A stretch of DNA of 35,741 nt from an uncultured Alphaproteobacteria bacterium (GTDB lineage Bacteria > Pseudomonadota > Alphaproteobacteria > Rs-D84), in NCBI GenBank assembly GCA_937888635.1, contig CALARG010000016.1, forward strand, positions 1-35,741, in the 5' to 3' direction. The translations under genes and the position numbers were made by a program. Within the stretch, counting starts at the first letter, position 1. Every line of letters starts with the position of its first letter. Below are positions 1-9,827 of the stretch, in pieces. The notes beneath the pieces are model-generated. The model was given only the letters and a program-made list of their open reading frames with translations, had not been told where the DNA came from and made no database searches.

Positions 1-160
1 GTTGCATTTAATTCTGAACCGGCGGCGGCATCTGCCGCGGATTGTGCAGATTTCTTGCTTTCTTGCGCACTTGTTGCCGCTGATTGCGCAGTCGCTGCAC
101 TGTTCGTTGCATTTAATTCTGAACCGGCGGCGGCATCTGCCGCGGATTGTGCAGATTTCT
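1..160 (-). repeat. 55-nt perfect direct repeat in the fibre shaft (period 105 nt)
   Basis: Bases 1-55 and 106-160 are identical. The 105-nt offset is 35 codons, so the duplication keeps the frame and adds shaft heptads. The first copy touches the window edge, so more copies may lie outside. Confidence 0.9.
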
Positions 161-1154
161 GACTGGTTTCAGCTGCATTTTGCGCTTCTTTGGCCGCTAC
201 TTGTGCCTTCTGTGCTTCTTGTGCGGATTGCAGCGCGGCAGATTCACTTTTCGCTGCATTTAATTCTGATTGCCCAGTGGCGCTTTTGCTTTCTTGCGCA
301 GATACAGCAGATTGAGCCGCTGCATCCGCTGACTCTTTTGCTCCACTCGCTGATTGTGCTGCGTTTTGCTCGCTGGTTGCTGCATTGCTTGCTGCCATTT
401 CAGCGGCCGATTGGGCGATTTGTGCATTGGCTGCATATCCGGCCGCATTTGATGCCGATGTAGCGGCGGTATTTGCATAGATTGCTGCATCGCCCATACT
501 TGTTTGTGCGTTTGATTCTGATGTGGCGGCGGCTTTGGCGCTATTTGCCGCATTGGTCGCCGATTGTGCTGCAGATGTTTTACTGGTTTCTGCTTCACTT
601 TGTGCGGCCGTGGCGCGTGCCATAAAATCGGCCGCGGCATCTGCTGACGACTTCGCAGACGCCGCGTTAGATGTGGCTGTGGTGGCGGCTTCGTTGGCCG
701 TATCCACATAGCCTTGCAAAATCTTTTCGTTTTGTTCTGTTTTGTTGGCACTCTGCGCTGCTGCATCGGCGGCTGATTGGGCTTCTAGCATTGCGGCATT
801 GGCCGCGGCATCTGACGCCTGTGCGGTTTCGGCGTATGTATTCGCCATTTCAATCGCTTCTTCAACCGCTGCGGCGTATCCTTTAACTGTGGTCAACGCC
901 TGATGCGCCACGCGTGCTTGTTCTGCTGAATCCTTGGCGGCCGCGTTCGCGTCTTTTGCCGCTTGCACCGCATTTGTTGCATTTTTTAGCGTTTCGGTTT
1001 CCGATGTATTTATCTGTTCTATCGCTCGGTTCACGGCGGCTGCATTGTATAAATACAGCGTTTCCATCTGTACCCCCAGCGCAGGGTGGGTTGACACCGA
1101 TGTCCTTATTCCCTTCGCTGGCAACAGTTTGATGGTCTTTATCGTCTTAGTCAT
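1..1154 (-). CDS. Alanine-rich tail fibre protein, N-terminal part (runs off window)
   Basis: Reading the minus strand from the ATG at 1154 gives an uninterrupted frame to base 1, at least 384 codons without a stop. The first ~25 residues (MTKTIKTIKLLPAKG...) and the stretch around QMETLYLYNAAAVNRAIEQ look like a virion-attachment domain. From about residue 50 on, the protein is almost only Ala, Ser, Gln, Asn, Glu, Lys and Thr (AAKDANAAAKDSAEQA-type heptads), as in trimeric coiled-coil shafts of phage fibres. The start overlaps the stop of the upstream BppU-like gene by 8 nt (ATGACTAA), so the two are probably translationally coupled. The receptor-binding tip would be further left, outside the window. 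The family is inferred from composition and position after the internal virion genes, not from a conserved motif. Confidence 0.8.
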   Translation of the reverse strand, partial: MTKTIKTIKLLPAKGIRTSVSTHPALGVQMETLYLYNAAAVNRAIEQINTSETETLKNATNAVQAAKDANAAAKDSAEQARVAHQALTTVKGYAAAVEEAIEMANTYAETAQASDAAANAAMLEAQSAADAAAQSANKTEQNEKILQGYVDTANEAATTATSNAASAKSSADAAADFMARATAAQSEAETSKTSAAQSATNAANSAKAAATSESNAQTSMGDAAIYANTAATSASNAAGYAANAQIAQSAAEMAASNAATSEQNAAQSASGAKESADAAAQSAVSAQESKSATGQSELNAAKSESAALQSAQEAQKAQVAAKEAQNAAETSQKSAQSAADAAAGSELNATNSAATAQSAATSAQESKKSAQSAADAAAGSELNA

Positions 1155-1476
1155 TAAAAACCCCCTGTGTGATTCTTAAATCTTCGCATGCGATTTCTTG
1201 TGCGTCTATGCCGTTATCCCATACGATTTTGACCCCCAACACATAATCACCCACATCCATCGTGGCGGTTTCGGTGGCCGACAAATGAAAACCGATAATG
1301 TTGCTGTCGCTATGCGATACGTCCTTCGCAATAACTGCATCACTGTCTTCGTCCGTAATGCTGCGCTTTATTATCATTTTCACGGTTGCCGCGCTTAAAT
1401 CCACTGGCTCGTGATTTGCCGTTTCAATTGGTTCGGTTGTTAATGTCGCACTATCGCCTTTTTTTATGTAAATCAT
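1147..1476 (-). CDS. BppU-like N-terminal-domain virion protein
   Basis: A 109-residue protein with a good ribosome site (GGGGG about 8 nt before the ATG). It begins MIYIKKGDSATLTTEPI and continues VDLSAATVKMIIKRS, with alternating beta-strand periodicity. This 'KGD...P.DLsgatv...i' pattern is typical of the small Ig-like/BppU N-terminal domain in phage baseplate and fibre-adaptor proteins. It lies between the giant internal virion gene and the tail fibre gene, which suggests a head- or tail-attached adaptor for the fibre. There are no catalytic motifs. The family assignment is by pattern and context only. Confidence 0.6.
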   Translation of the reverse strand: MIYIKKGDSATLTTEPIETANHEPVDLSAATVKMIIKRSITDEDSDAVIAKDVSHSDSNIIGFHLSATETATMDVGDYVLGVKIVWDNGIDAQEIACEDLRITQGVFND

Positions 1477-1477
1477 T

Positions 1478-4400
1478 TTACAGCCCCCATTTTTCTAAAA
1501 TTCTGTTGTATTGCGACACCGGCAACGATGTCGTCATTTCTATAAACGGTGCAATCACGCTTGTATAATCGTGCCAATCTGCGCGATCGCGTGCGCTTTC
1601 CGATGTCATAAGTTTTAATGCTTTTTCAACCGCGCGCATTCCATCGTCCACACCCAGCAATTGGATTTTTGCACCATATGTTTTGCCGTCCTTTAATTGT
1701 TGCATTGCCATATTCCCGATTTCGTTCACGATTGGAATCGGGTCAATCGTACCTTGGACAATTGCATCAATAACATTTTCCATCGGCTCTTCGTCGTCGC
1801 CTGTGATACCGATTGCCGCGCGTACTGACCAGCGCAGAATCGCGAACAGGGCGCTTTGTATTACCAAATAATTCGCAATCGTCTTGCCGAATTGCTTGCT
1901 GGATATTTCGCCGCGGCCAAATTCAAACCACGCATCAAATATCTTGCGCATGTATTGCGATTGTTGGTTCTTAAATGTGGTAAACAGTGAATTCCATCCC
2001 CCTTGGCGCTGCATTTGCGATAATGACGCCTGTGTGTGCGACTGCATTGTTTCTTCTGTTTCTGTTATCCATTGACGCACTGCCGCATCTTGACTGCGCA
2101 CGGGTTCGCCGTTTGCGGCTTTTTCTTCCAACAGATACTTTAATCTTGGATACCCGCCCCAAACAATGGACGCATAGTCCGCATTGCGCACCCATGATGT
2201 CAAAAATTCGTTTAATTTTGCGCGCTTTGCGCCGGCCTTGTCGTAATCCATCATGGCCTTCAATGTTTCATTGAATCCACCCGAAATACGATTTTCCAAA
2301 TACTCGCCGACATATTTCTTCATGAATTTGTGTGTTTCGCGCATGTGGCCGATGCCGTATGCCAAATCTTTATAATATGTGGCCGTTGGCATATTGTTGC
2401 TGTACGCGTGGTACGCGGACAACTGACCGCCCAACACTGACGGATTTAATGCGATTTTCGCAACTGTATATTGCCCGACATACTTTGTAATTGTGTCCGT
2501 CACGGCGTTGCGGCTTTTGCGAACACCACCGATTGAAACCGCCTTTATATGGTCGTTCAGCGTTTCCAATACCTTGCTGCCGAATTTGTTCCGGATTGCT
2601 TGTTGTACGGTCGTGTGTGAAAATGTATCGGCCAATTCCTTGTATGCTAACGCCTGATGTGCCATATACTGTGCATCCATTTCGTGCGCTTCATATATGC
2701 TCAATGCGTCTTTATAGAATACCGGCACGGCACCATGCGAACGCGATTTTGTGAAATTCGCTTCTTGGCGCGTTCCATCAAAAGTTTCAATCAATTCATG
2801 GTCTTGTTCGTGTGCGGATTGCCGCGGCCAATAATTCAACCGGTGCGGCATATCGCGCTGCCAAACCTTTACATAGACCGGATTTACCATATCGTAAATA
2901 TCGCCCAATCTATCCATCATTAAATCGGCTGTGCGTTTGTCGGCTTCGGTCAAGTATCCGAATAATTGATGAATCTGATTTTCTGTATAGAATTTGTCCA
3001 TCAACTGGTGCGAATCCTTGTCTTTATACAGGTTCCACATGCTCATAATCTGGCCGCGTGAAAATCCTTTTTCGTCGTACCATACTGTTTTACCGCCATG
3101 ATCAACATACCAGACGCGCAAACCTTCAATCGGTTTCAGCAATTCCTGTTTGTATTCCCACAATTGATTGCGTCCGTGCGGTAATTCGTTCATTTTGGCA
3201 ATTTCGTCCAGCGTTTCGTTTATGCGCTTTTTGCCGGCAATTGATGCTTTGATTTCCTTTTCAACCATGTCAAACTTATCAGCCATAGCCGAATTTGTGA
3301 TTGCGTCAATGGTTGATTTCAAATTGCCAATCACGCGCAAAAAACCGCGCTGTAATGCGTTCGGATTCTTGTTCGCGGCGACTGCATCCAATACATCTTC
3401 CTGTGCCTGTATTCGGTTCACGCCGCGTTCAAATTGAATTTCGTCTATCGCATCGCGGCCAATCAACTTGGCTTCTTGGACACGGCTTATCAATTCGTCC
3501 ATAAATGCCGTTGACATACCGCCCATACCGCCGCGCTGCGTGCGGTAATGCAACATCATTTTGCGCAATTCGTCTTCGCGGGACAAAGGTGTTGGGTTGT
3601 CTGTATCTGTATAGAATTGTTGAATTTCTGCGATTGCGTCATTGACTGACATCCGGTTGTACCGGCGCAAATCATTAAACAGTTTATTGTGTTCATAATC
3701 GTATTTGATATTGCGTTTATTGCGGGCAAATGTTTCTTTTAATTCGTTGTTCAACCGTTCGCGCTGCGCGCGGTTGGCTGCTTCCGAATACATCTTGTGC
3801 GCCTTTTCGCGTACTTCCTGCATCCACTTGCCTAATGTACGCATATCATACACTTTGTTCAATTTGCGCAAAAACCGTGCTTTGGTATCTGTCGGCAAAT
3901 CCTGTGCATACAGGAAATTTACTGCTGACTTAAATGCGGATTTTGCTTCCAAATTCTTGGCCTGCAACCGTAAATTCTGGGTTTTAATGCGTTTATAGTC
4001 GGATTCCAGTGTTTTTAACTGCATCTTGGCCGTACGTTCTTCGGCCTGTAATTCCTGGCCTTTGGATTTTTTTGCTGCTTCAATCGTGGCCAGCGCATCA
4101 TATGGGTCAATATTACCCAGTATATCAAGCGCATCTTCCTTCGCCTGTGTCAACTGGTTGATTTCTTCAATTCGCGCTACATCGTCAATTGAATATTCGT
4201 TGCGTGCGTTTGCGATAATGCGCAACGCATCGTCCCACGCTTGTGAATCTTGACCGGCGTTGTTATCCCAACTGTCGCCAAACATCAATCCTTCTTCGCG
4301 CAGGAAATCCATCAAATCGTTTTCATTGGCTATGCCGCCGGATTTGCGTGTTGCCAAATGTTTGATTTTATCGTCAATCCCCATCAATGCGGCCAAATCG

Positions 4401-7400
4401 TGTGTTTCGGCAAATCGTGTGTTCAAACTTCCCCACAATTTGCTATACAGCGACTTTGGCATGCGTGGTATTCTGGCGCGCGCCGCTTTTAGCAACTGCT
4501 CAATATCGTGTAATTGTTGGTCTGACACATCTTCCAATGTGCCGTTCTTGGCTTTCTTTAACACGCCGCGCAACTGTTCTTTTGATGCGGCAATTCTGTC
4601 CAAATTCAAATTCTTTGGCTTTACAATGGTAATACTATCAAAAAACCGGACAATTTCGTCCGGTAAATCGCCATCTTGCACCAATCCGCTGCCGCGCAAT
4701 TTTTCCCACGCAGCGGCCAACCAATCGCGCACCGCATCAAAATACTTGCGGAATCCGCGCGGACTTTCGTCCGTCTTCAAATATGTCAAGAACTTAACCG
4801 CCAAATCTTCCTGTATGTCTTCGCGCACAATCAATTCACGCGGATTTTGCACTTGGTAATATTCCATCAATGGCCGGATATTGTCCAATTTGCCGGATTC
4901 AATCGCCATGTGGATATAATTCACGCTGAAAAAATGCCCCAATTCGTGCATCACTGTATCCAAATCGCCGGTTTTCATAATCTGGATAACTTGCTGCATT
5001 TTGTTTGTCCAATCAAAATACCCGCGAACATCGCCGCTTTCGTCCTGTTCATAGAATTTGCGAATAACACGAACATCGTCCGGATTAAATATTACAAAGC
5101 ATCGGCCATCTGCGCCGCCCCTATATGCAATACCTTTAATGCCGTGTTTTTCCAATAATTGCGATGCTTTTTTCTTGCTACCAAATCCATGTTCTAACAA
5201 CGAATATATGCTGCGCCCCGTCATATCCGGCTTCCATGTTGCGTCTGGCGCAATCTCTTGATTCATTTCTTCGGCGACTGCTTTTATCGCGTTTTGTACA
5301 TACTCGGACTGTTCATTTAATGGCTTTTGTTCGTCCAACAAATACGGATTTTCCGGCAAATCTACTTCATGCACTTGGCCTTGCTGTTCGCGCACTTCCA
5401 GTTTATCCAAATCAATCGTGCGCAAAATCGCGGCATCCTGTTTCTTCTGCTCGTTTGACGACTTAAATGGTGCCAAATGCCGCTCAATCATGTCTTTGAC
5501 ATTCGCTATTGTGGCGCGGCTGCCTTGTTGTTTTGCTAAATTTCGCGCCCCCTTTATCATAGTTTGCCACCGGTACTTGTCGCTATCGTTTGGCAATTCG
5601 CGTTCAAATTGCGCAATGGACATATTCGGATTCGCTTCTATTTTTTGCAGCAGCGCATCGCCACGGCTTATGATTTCAAGGTAATCGCCACGCTCCATGC
5701 CTTCTATCGCACGATTTACTTGTTCTTTGAATCTTGTCTTGTCGCCGGTCTTTGCAACTTCGTATAATGACGAATTGAATTTATTATTCAACAGACGCGC
5801 AATACCGATATCCAAATGCACACCGTCAACAAAGAAATCAAATTCTATCGCACTCTGTGCCATGAATTTGCTGCGATAATTTTCTGCGACTTCTTTATTT
5901 AACGCATAATACAGACCCCATCCATGCGCCTGCGCGCCTTCACCACTGCCAATTGCTTCCAATGATGGCTGGTCATAATCCACGCGTGAACCGGCAAATG
6001 CGGACTGGTTAAACCGTGTTTGTTCTGGCCGCGTGTCTAATTCTTGCGAAAATTGTCTGATTGCGTCTATTGTGCGTTGGTCGGAAAGGGTAATTCCCCC
6101 GGCTGGTGCGGGCGAAAGCGCAAAATACCCTGCAATCTCGGCCGCATATTTGCCGGTTTCGTCTGCTCTTTCCCGAAGTTCTTCGGCATTTCTATTTGCA
6201 TTGTTTGCGGCTCTCCTTGCGTATATTTCGCCAATTGTATAATAATACGCTTCATGCAGACGCAGTTTTTTGTCTTCTTCCGATAATTTACTTAACACAT
6301 CCGCATCGTATCTGTCTATTATTATAGCATCTACATACAAACTATTCAATTTCTTTTGTATGGCCGGCATATCTTCTTGTGTATATGCCGACGCAACCAC
6401 GACATCCAACGCATCTACATAACTTTTTTCTTCCCCTTGTGCCGCCAGCGCAGATTCAAATTCGTCCTTCAATCCCAATTCTTCCAAACCATCCATCAAA
6501 TGGTCTTTATGGGCTTCAACTTGTTTTTGCACGGTCTTTGGATTTGTGTTTGATCCACGCGCAAAACCTTCAATTCTGCTTATCAAATGGTCTGTTTCGT
6601 GTATCAACGAACGCAACAATGACAACCCGTCGCTTTTTGCTTTGGACACATTGATTTCAATCGCGCCGGCGCGGACACGCATACCAAAGTCTTCGTTTGG
6701 CTTTTTTACTATACGGATTTTTGTATCGGCCAATTGTGGATATCTGCTGAAATTATCTGTTGAAACAACATCGGACAATTTTAATTCGCCACCGTTGTGA
6801 TATATTTGTGCCAGTTTTGCGATCGCGTCTTTATTCAACCCCCAATCGCCGCCGCTTTCCAACCACATTTCGCCATCTAATCCACGCGCCCAACCGGTGG
6901 ATTTTTTGATTGAATCATTGTCATACCCCAACGCTTCCAATTGCAACGCCATATCCAGCGCATCCAATTCTTCCTTGCTCGCACCGCGTTTGCCAATACG
7001 CTGGAACAACACATTGCCGTTTTCGTCCACAAATTCGCCGTTTTCGTTTATCTGTGTGCCATCCGCAAAGACTCTCGCAACTGCGTCGCCGCTTTCCGTC
7101 TGCACCGTCAAACCGGTTTTATTCACAAATTCGCGCTGCGTGATACCGAAATCGTCCGCGATTTTATCCGCAAACGCCTGTACGCTGTCGGCCACAATTT
7201 CCTGCGTTTGTGTATCAACGCCGACCGTTCTGTCTTTTATTGTTTGACGAATGTCCACATCATTGCGTGCGGCCGCAATCGCATCTTCGGCAATTGTCTT
7301 TAACACCGGCACGGCGTCCGCAAAATTTTCGTTTGGCCACTTGGCATTATCAATCTGTTCTTGCAGCACTTCGGCCACAACATTGGTTCGCGCCTGTTTG

Positions 7401-8464
7401 TCGGAAAACGCTGCGTTTGTTTGCTCAATCAGCGCATCGGCCTGTTGTTCTGTCAAACCGCGTTCAACCAATTCCTTTTTGACCTGTTGTAATCCTTTGA
7501 TGTTTCCACCGGCAATCGTACCGGCTGCGCTACCAATAATCCCGCCAATCAAACCCGCGCGCGCTGCATCCAACAAAACATCTTCTATACTTTTTCCGCG
7601 GACTTTGTTCATAATAACATCTTCGGAAATGTTTTGACTTGCTTCTTCACTGCCTTCTGTTATAAAACCACGAACAACACGATTTACTATTTTTTTACCG
7701 GCGCTTTTCCACAATAACCCTATACCGATACGCTCTAACGCTGCATTGGCTGCGCCTACTGCTGCGCCACGATTCCACGCTTCGTCGTCGTCTAAACCGC
7801 CGGCCAATCCTTCCATGTATGCATTTGCGCCACTTTCTAAACTCATATTTGCTATTGCCATTGTAGCACCAATGTGGCCACCCAATACCGACGCGCCCAC
7901 AATTGACCCCAACGATCCGACCGCGCCACCAAATTCACTGGCCAGCCCATCGCGCTGCACCCCCAGCGCATTATTTAATACTTGGTTGTTTTCTTGTATC
8001 TGTTGCACCAAAACATCCCGATATGGCTGTAATGTACCTTCGTCCAAATCTAAAATAACCGTATTTTCTGCATCGCCAAACATCAATTCATAATTTTGGC
8101 CTGCGTTCATTACCGGTCTTGCGATATTGCGGGCAAATTCACGCGTGGCATTAAATGCCCAGTTGTCGTTTTCGTCCACATATTCTGCGCCAAAAAAACC
8201 TTTTTTTAGGGCTTTGTACGAATCTTGCGCCATTGCGTGGCGCATACGCGCAATACGCGGTGTGTCCGATGCGCGAAAATCAATAACCGTATTCGTTTCC
8301 GGATCCCACGCCTTAATCTCTTCGTCGTCCACTGGGCGCATTGCCGCAATCATATCTGTCGTCGGATGAAACATACCCTTGACTTCTGTGCCATCAATAG
8401 GGTGCATAACCGACTTTTCCGAAATCTGTCCGTTGTCGTCTAACCAGACTTTATATTTCGCCAT
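1478..8464 (-). CDS. Giant polyvalent internal virion/ejection protein (2,328 aa) with ART and two HEXXH motifs
   Basis: This has the position and size of the large ejected internal protein of T7-like phages (T7 gp16 position) but a polyvalent-protein build. Residues about 179-320 hold Gly/Ala-rich hydrophobic stretches that could insert into a membrane. Around 524-535 is a TGWARGLDGEMW motif of the kind seen in large polyvalent-protein-associated domains. HETDH at 622-626, followed by GEIYAR at 745-750, looks like a zinc metallopeptidase with its third ligand. Residues ~827-1137 match the ART-PolyVal ADP-ribosyltransferase pattern (GSGEGAQAHGWGLYYA near 840, GIKGIAYRGG and FVIFNPDDVRVI near its end). 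HELGH at 1173-1177 is a second metallopeptidase motif. A long charged helical region follows, and another hydrophobic segment lies near the C-terminus. I saw no lytic transglycosylase motif. Motifs are seen directly; enzymatic activities are inferred. The start has a GGAGA site 8 nt upstream. Confidence 0.8.
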   Translation of the reverse strand: MAKYKVWLDDNGQISEKSVMHPIDGTEVKGMFHPTTDMIAAMRPVDDEEIKAWDPETNTVIDFRASDTPRIARMRHAMAQDSYKALKKGFFGAEYVDENDNWAFNATREFARNIARPVMNAGQNYELMFGDAENTVILDLDEGTLQPYRDVLVQQIQENNQVLNNALGVQRDGLASEFGGAVGSLGSIVGASVLGGHIGATMAIANMSLESGANAYMEGLAGGLDDDEAWNRGAAVGAANAALERIGIGLLWKSAGKKIVNRVVRGFITEGSEEASQNISEDVIMNKVRGKSIEDVLLDAARAGLIGGIIGSAAGTIAGGNIKGLQQVKKELVERGLTEQQADALIEQTNAAFSDKQARTNVVAEVLQEQIDNAKWPNENFADAVPVLKTIAEDAIAAARNDVDIRQTIKDRTVGVDTQTQEIVADSVQAFADKIADDFGITQREFVNKTGLTVQTESGDAVARVFADGTQINENGEFVDENGNVLFQRIGKRGASKEELDALDMALQLEALGYDNDSIKKSTGWARGLDGEMWLESGGDWGLNKDAIAKLAQIYHNGGELKLSDVVSTDNFSRYPQLADTKIRIVKKPNEDFGMRVRAGAIEINVSKAKSDGLSLLRSLIHETDHLISRIEGFARGSNTNPKTVQKQVEAHKDHLMDGLEELGLKDEFESALAAQGEEKSYVDALDVVVASAYTQEDMPAIQKKLNSLYVDAIIIDRYDADVLSKLSEEDKKLRLHEAYYYTIGEIYARRAANNANRNAEELRERADETGKYAAEIAGYFALSPAPAGGITLSDQRTIDAIRQFSQELDTRPEQTRFNQSAFAGSRVDYDQPSLEAIGSGEGAQAHGWGLYYALNKEVAENYRSKFMAQSAIEFDFFVDGVHLDIGIARLLNNKFNSSLYEVAKTGDKTRFKEQVNRAIEGMERGDYLEIISRGDALLQKIEANPNMSIAQFERELPNDSDKYRWQTMIKGARNLAKQQGSRATIANVKDMIERHLAPFKSSNEQKKQDAAILRTIDLDKLEVREQQGQVHEVDLPENPYLLDEQKPLNEQSEYVQNAIKAVAEEMNQEIAPDATWKPDMTGRSIYSLLEHGFGSKKKASQLLEKHGIKGIAYRGGADGRCFVIFNPDDVRVIRKFYEQDESGDVRGYFDWTNKMQQVIQIMKTGDLDTVMHELGHFFSVNYIHMAIESGKLDNIRPLMEYYQVQNPRELIVREDIQEDLAVKFLTYLKTDESPRGFRKYFDAVRDWLAAAWEKLRGSGLVQDGDLPDEIVRFFDSITIVKPKNLNLDRIAASKEQLRGVLKKAKNGTLEDVSDQQLHDIEQLLKAARARIPRMPKSLYSKLWGSLNTRFAETHDLAALMGIDDKIKHLATRKSGGIANENDLMDFLREEGLMFGDSWDNNAGQDSQAWDDALRIIANARNEYSIDDVARIEEINQLTQAKEDALDILGNIDPYDALATIEAAKKSKGQELQAEERTAKMQLKTLESDYKRIKTQNLRLQAKNLEAKSAFKSAVNFLYAQDLPTDTKARFLRKLNKVYDMRTLGKWMQEVREKAHKMYSEAANRAQRERLNNELKETFARNKRNIKYDYEHNKLFNDLRRYNRMSVNDAIAEIQQFYTDTDNPTPLSREDELRKMMLHYRTQRGGMGGMSTAFMDELISRVQEAKLIGRDAIDEIQFERGVNRIQAQEDVLDAVAANKNPNALQRGFLRVIGNLKSTIDAITNSAMADKFDMVEKEIKASIAGKKRINETLDEIAKMNELPHGRNQLWEYKQELLKPIEGLRVWYVDHGGKTVWYDEKGFSRGQIMSMWNLYKDKDSHQLMDKFYTENQIHQLFGYLTEADKRTADLMMDRLGDIYDMVNPVYVKVWQRDMPHRLNYWPRQSAHEQDHELIETFDGTRQEANFTKSRSHGAVPVFYKDALSIYEAHEMDAQYMAHQALAYKELADTFSHTTVQQAIRNKFGSKVLETLNDHIKAVSIGGVRKSRNAVTDTITKYVGQYTVAKIALNPSVLGGQLSAYHAYSNNMPTATYYKDLAYGIGHMRETHKFMKKYVGEYLENRISGGFNETLKAMMDYDKAGAKRAKLNEFLTSWVRNADYASIVWGGYPRLKYLLEEKAANGEPVRSQDAAVRQWITETEETMQSHTQASLSQMQRQGGWNSLFTTFKNQQSQYMRKIFDAWFEFGRGEISSKQFGKTIANYLVIQSALFAILRWSVRAAIGITGDDEEPMENVIDAIVQGTIDPIPIVNEIGNMAMQQLKDGKTYGAKIQLLGVDDGMRAVEKALKLMTSESARDRADWHDYTSVIAPFIEMTTSLPVSQYNRILEKWGL

Positions 8465-8467
8465 AAA

Positions 8468-9817
8468 TTACATCTCCATGATTCTGTACATTTTGTTGTT
8501 TGCGGGTTTTGTTTCGCTGCCCGGGGTGCGATATGCCGCGCGCCCCATAACAATCGCGCTTGCTGTTTTGGGATTCCAGTTTGGATTTGCGCGCTGTAAA
8601 AACTTTTGAATTGCATTTTGCGCCTGCATTGTGGCCAGCGTTTCGTTCTCTTCCGAATATTCGTCTGTGCCGCCATTGGCCGCATAATCCTGCAAAAATG
8701 ATTCATATATGTATAACTGCTGGTCGGCTGGCAAATCCATACTTTCAATCGCGGCTGTTATTTTATTTATACCGGTCTTTTTTGGCGGTGTATGTATGCG
8801 CCACATACTGCTTTCAACTCCAAAATCGCGGATTTTTTGCAGTGTTGGCGCCGCCGATGCCGACATCAGTTTTTTGTATTCCTTATCTGTGATTTTGCCC
8901 GTGTCAAACGCGTGCATAACTTCGGCACGAAATCCTAACATATCGTTCATGCCGGCATTTTTGAATTCTTTGTCTGTGCCTTTTTCTTTGAACGCCTGCA
9001 TTTGCGTATCAAGCATAACATATTGCAGCGTTTCGTCGCTATCGCTACTCCCGCTGCCGGATTTGCCATCGCGCTCTAACTGCTTGTCGGCCGCCTTTAA
9101 CAGACGCGCCGCGGTTGGGTAATCTTTGGTGCTAAACATATCATCATATTCGCCTTTACCAAACCGGTCAATGACTGTCCGTATGCGCACTGGGTCTGTG
9201 TTTGGATTTTCCAGAAAGTTTTTTAATCCTGTAATGCTGGCCGTGCTGATTTCTTTTGTCCGGCGCGCGCGTTCTGCGTCCGAAAATACATTGCGGCCGC
9301 GGTCGTCTGTTGCATCAATTGCGTCTTTCATTGTTTTTTTTGCGTGCGCATATCCGGCCAAAATATCCGCATCGTCTGTTTCAAATATACCGATTGCAGA
9401 CTGAACCATATCTTCGGTGCTTAAATCCATCGCGCCCATCAATGCAGACTTCTGGTCTTCGCGTTGGCGCGTAATAAACCTTTCTTTGGATTTTGCGACC
9501 AACGACGCGCTTTTCAAGTCAAAATCGGCCGAAAAAGACGACGCCACAACCGGATCAACAATTTCATCCATCGTGCCTTTGCGAATATCCTTTAACGCAG
9601 AATCCAGCGCCGTTGGGTCATCGGCATGCTGCGCGTATGCGCTTTCCATCTGCGCGGTCGCACTGTTGCGAATATGCTGCGCGTACGAATTGCGCGTCAT
9701 TTCCTTGATTTTTGCGCCTTGCGCGTCCATCTGTTGCTGCGCGCGATTATCTGGCTTTGCGCCATGCACTTCAACAAATTTGTCTGTTAAAACCTGTTTT
9801 TCATAAATATCTGACAT
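8468..9817 (-). CDS. Internal virion protein (T7 gp15-position)
   Basis: 449 residues, mostly helical, rich in Ala, Asp, Lys and Gln, with no signal peptide or membrane segment. AAGGGGG lies 6 nt before the ATG. It sits between a small Gly/Ala-rich virion protein and the giant polyvalent protein, the place of the middle ejection protein in T7-like podoviruses, and only 3 nt separate it from the next gene. A stretch near residues 250-260 is Ser/Gly-rich (SGSGSSDSD), probably a linker. The role (ejection channel component) is inferred from order and size. Confidence 0.6.
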   Translation of the reverse strand: MSDIYEKQVLTDKFVEVHGAKPDNRAQQQMDAQGAKIKEMTRNSYAQHIRNSATAQMESAYAQHADDPTALDSALKDIRKGTMDEIVDPVVASSFSADFDLKSASLVAKSKERFITRQREDQKSALMGAMDLSTEDMVQSAIGIFETDDADILAGYAHAKKTMKDAIDATDDRGRNVFSDAERARRTKEISTASITGLKNFLENPNTDPVRIRTVIDRFGKGEYDDMFSTKDYPTAARLLKAADKQLERDGKSGSGSSDSDETLQYVMLDTQMQAFKEKGTDKEFKNAGMNDMLGFRAEVMHAFDTGKITDKEYKKLMSASAAPTLQKIRDFGVESSMWRIHTPPKKTGINKITAAIESMDLPADQQLYIYESFLQDYAANGGTDEYSEENETLATMQAQNAIQKFLQRANPNWNPKTASAIVMGRAAYRTPGSETKPANNKMYRIMEM

Positions 9818-9827
9818 TTATGCCCCC

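Noticed and set aside
1..1154. Open frames on the plus strand across the fibre gene
   Set aside because: They are antisense shadows of the Ala/Ser/Gln-rich codons; they lack ribosome sites and have unnatural compositions.
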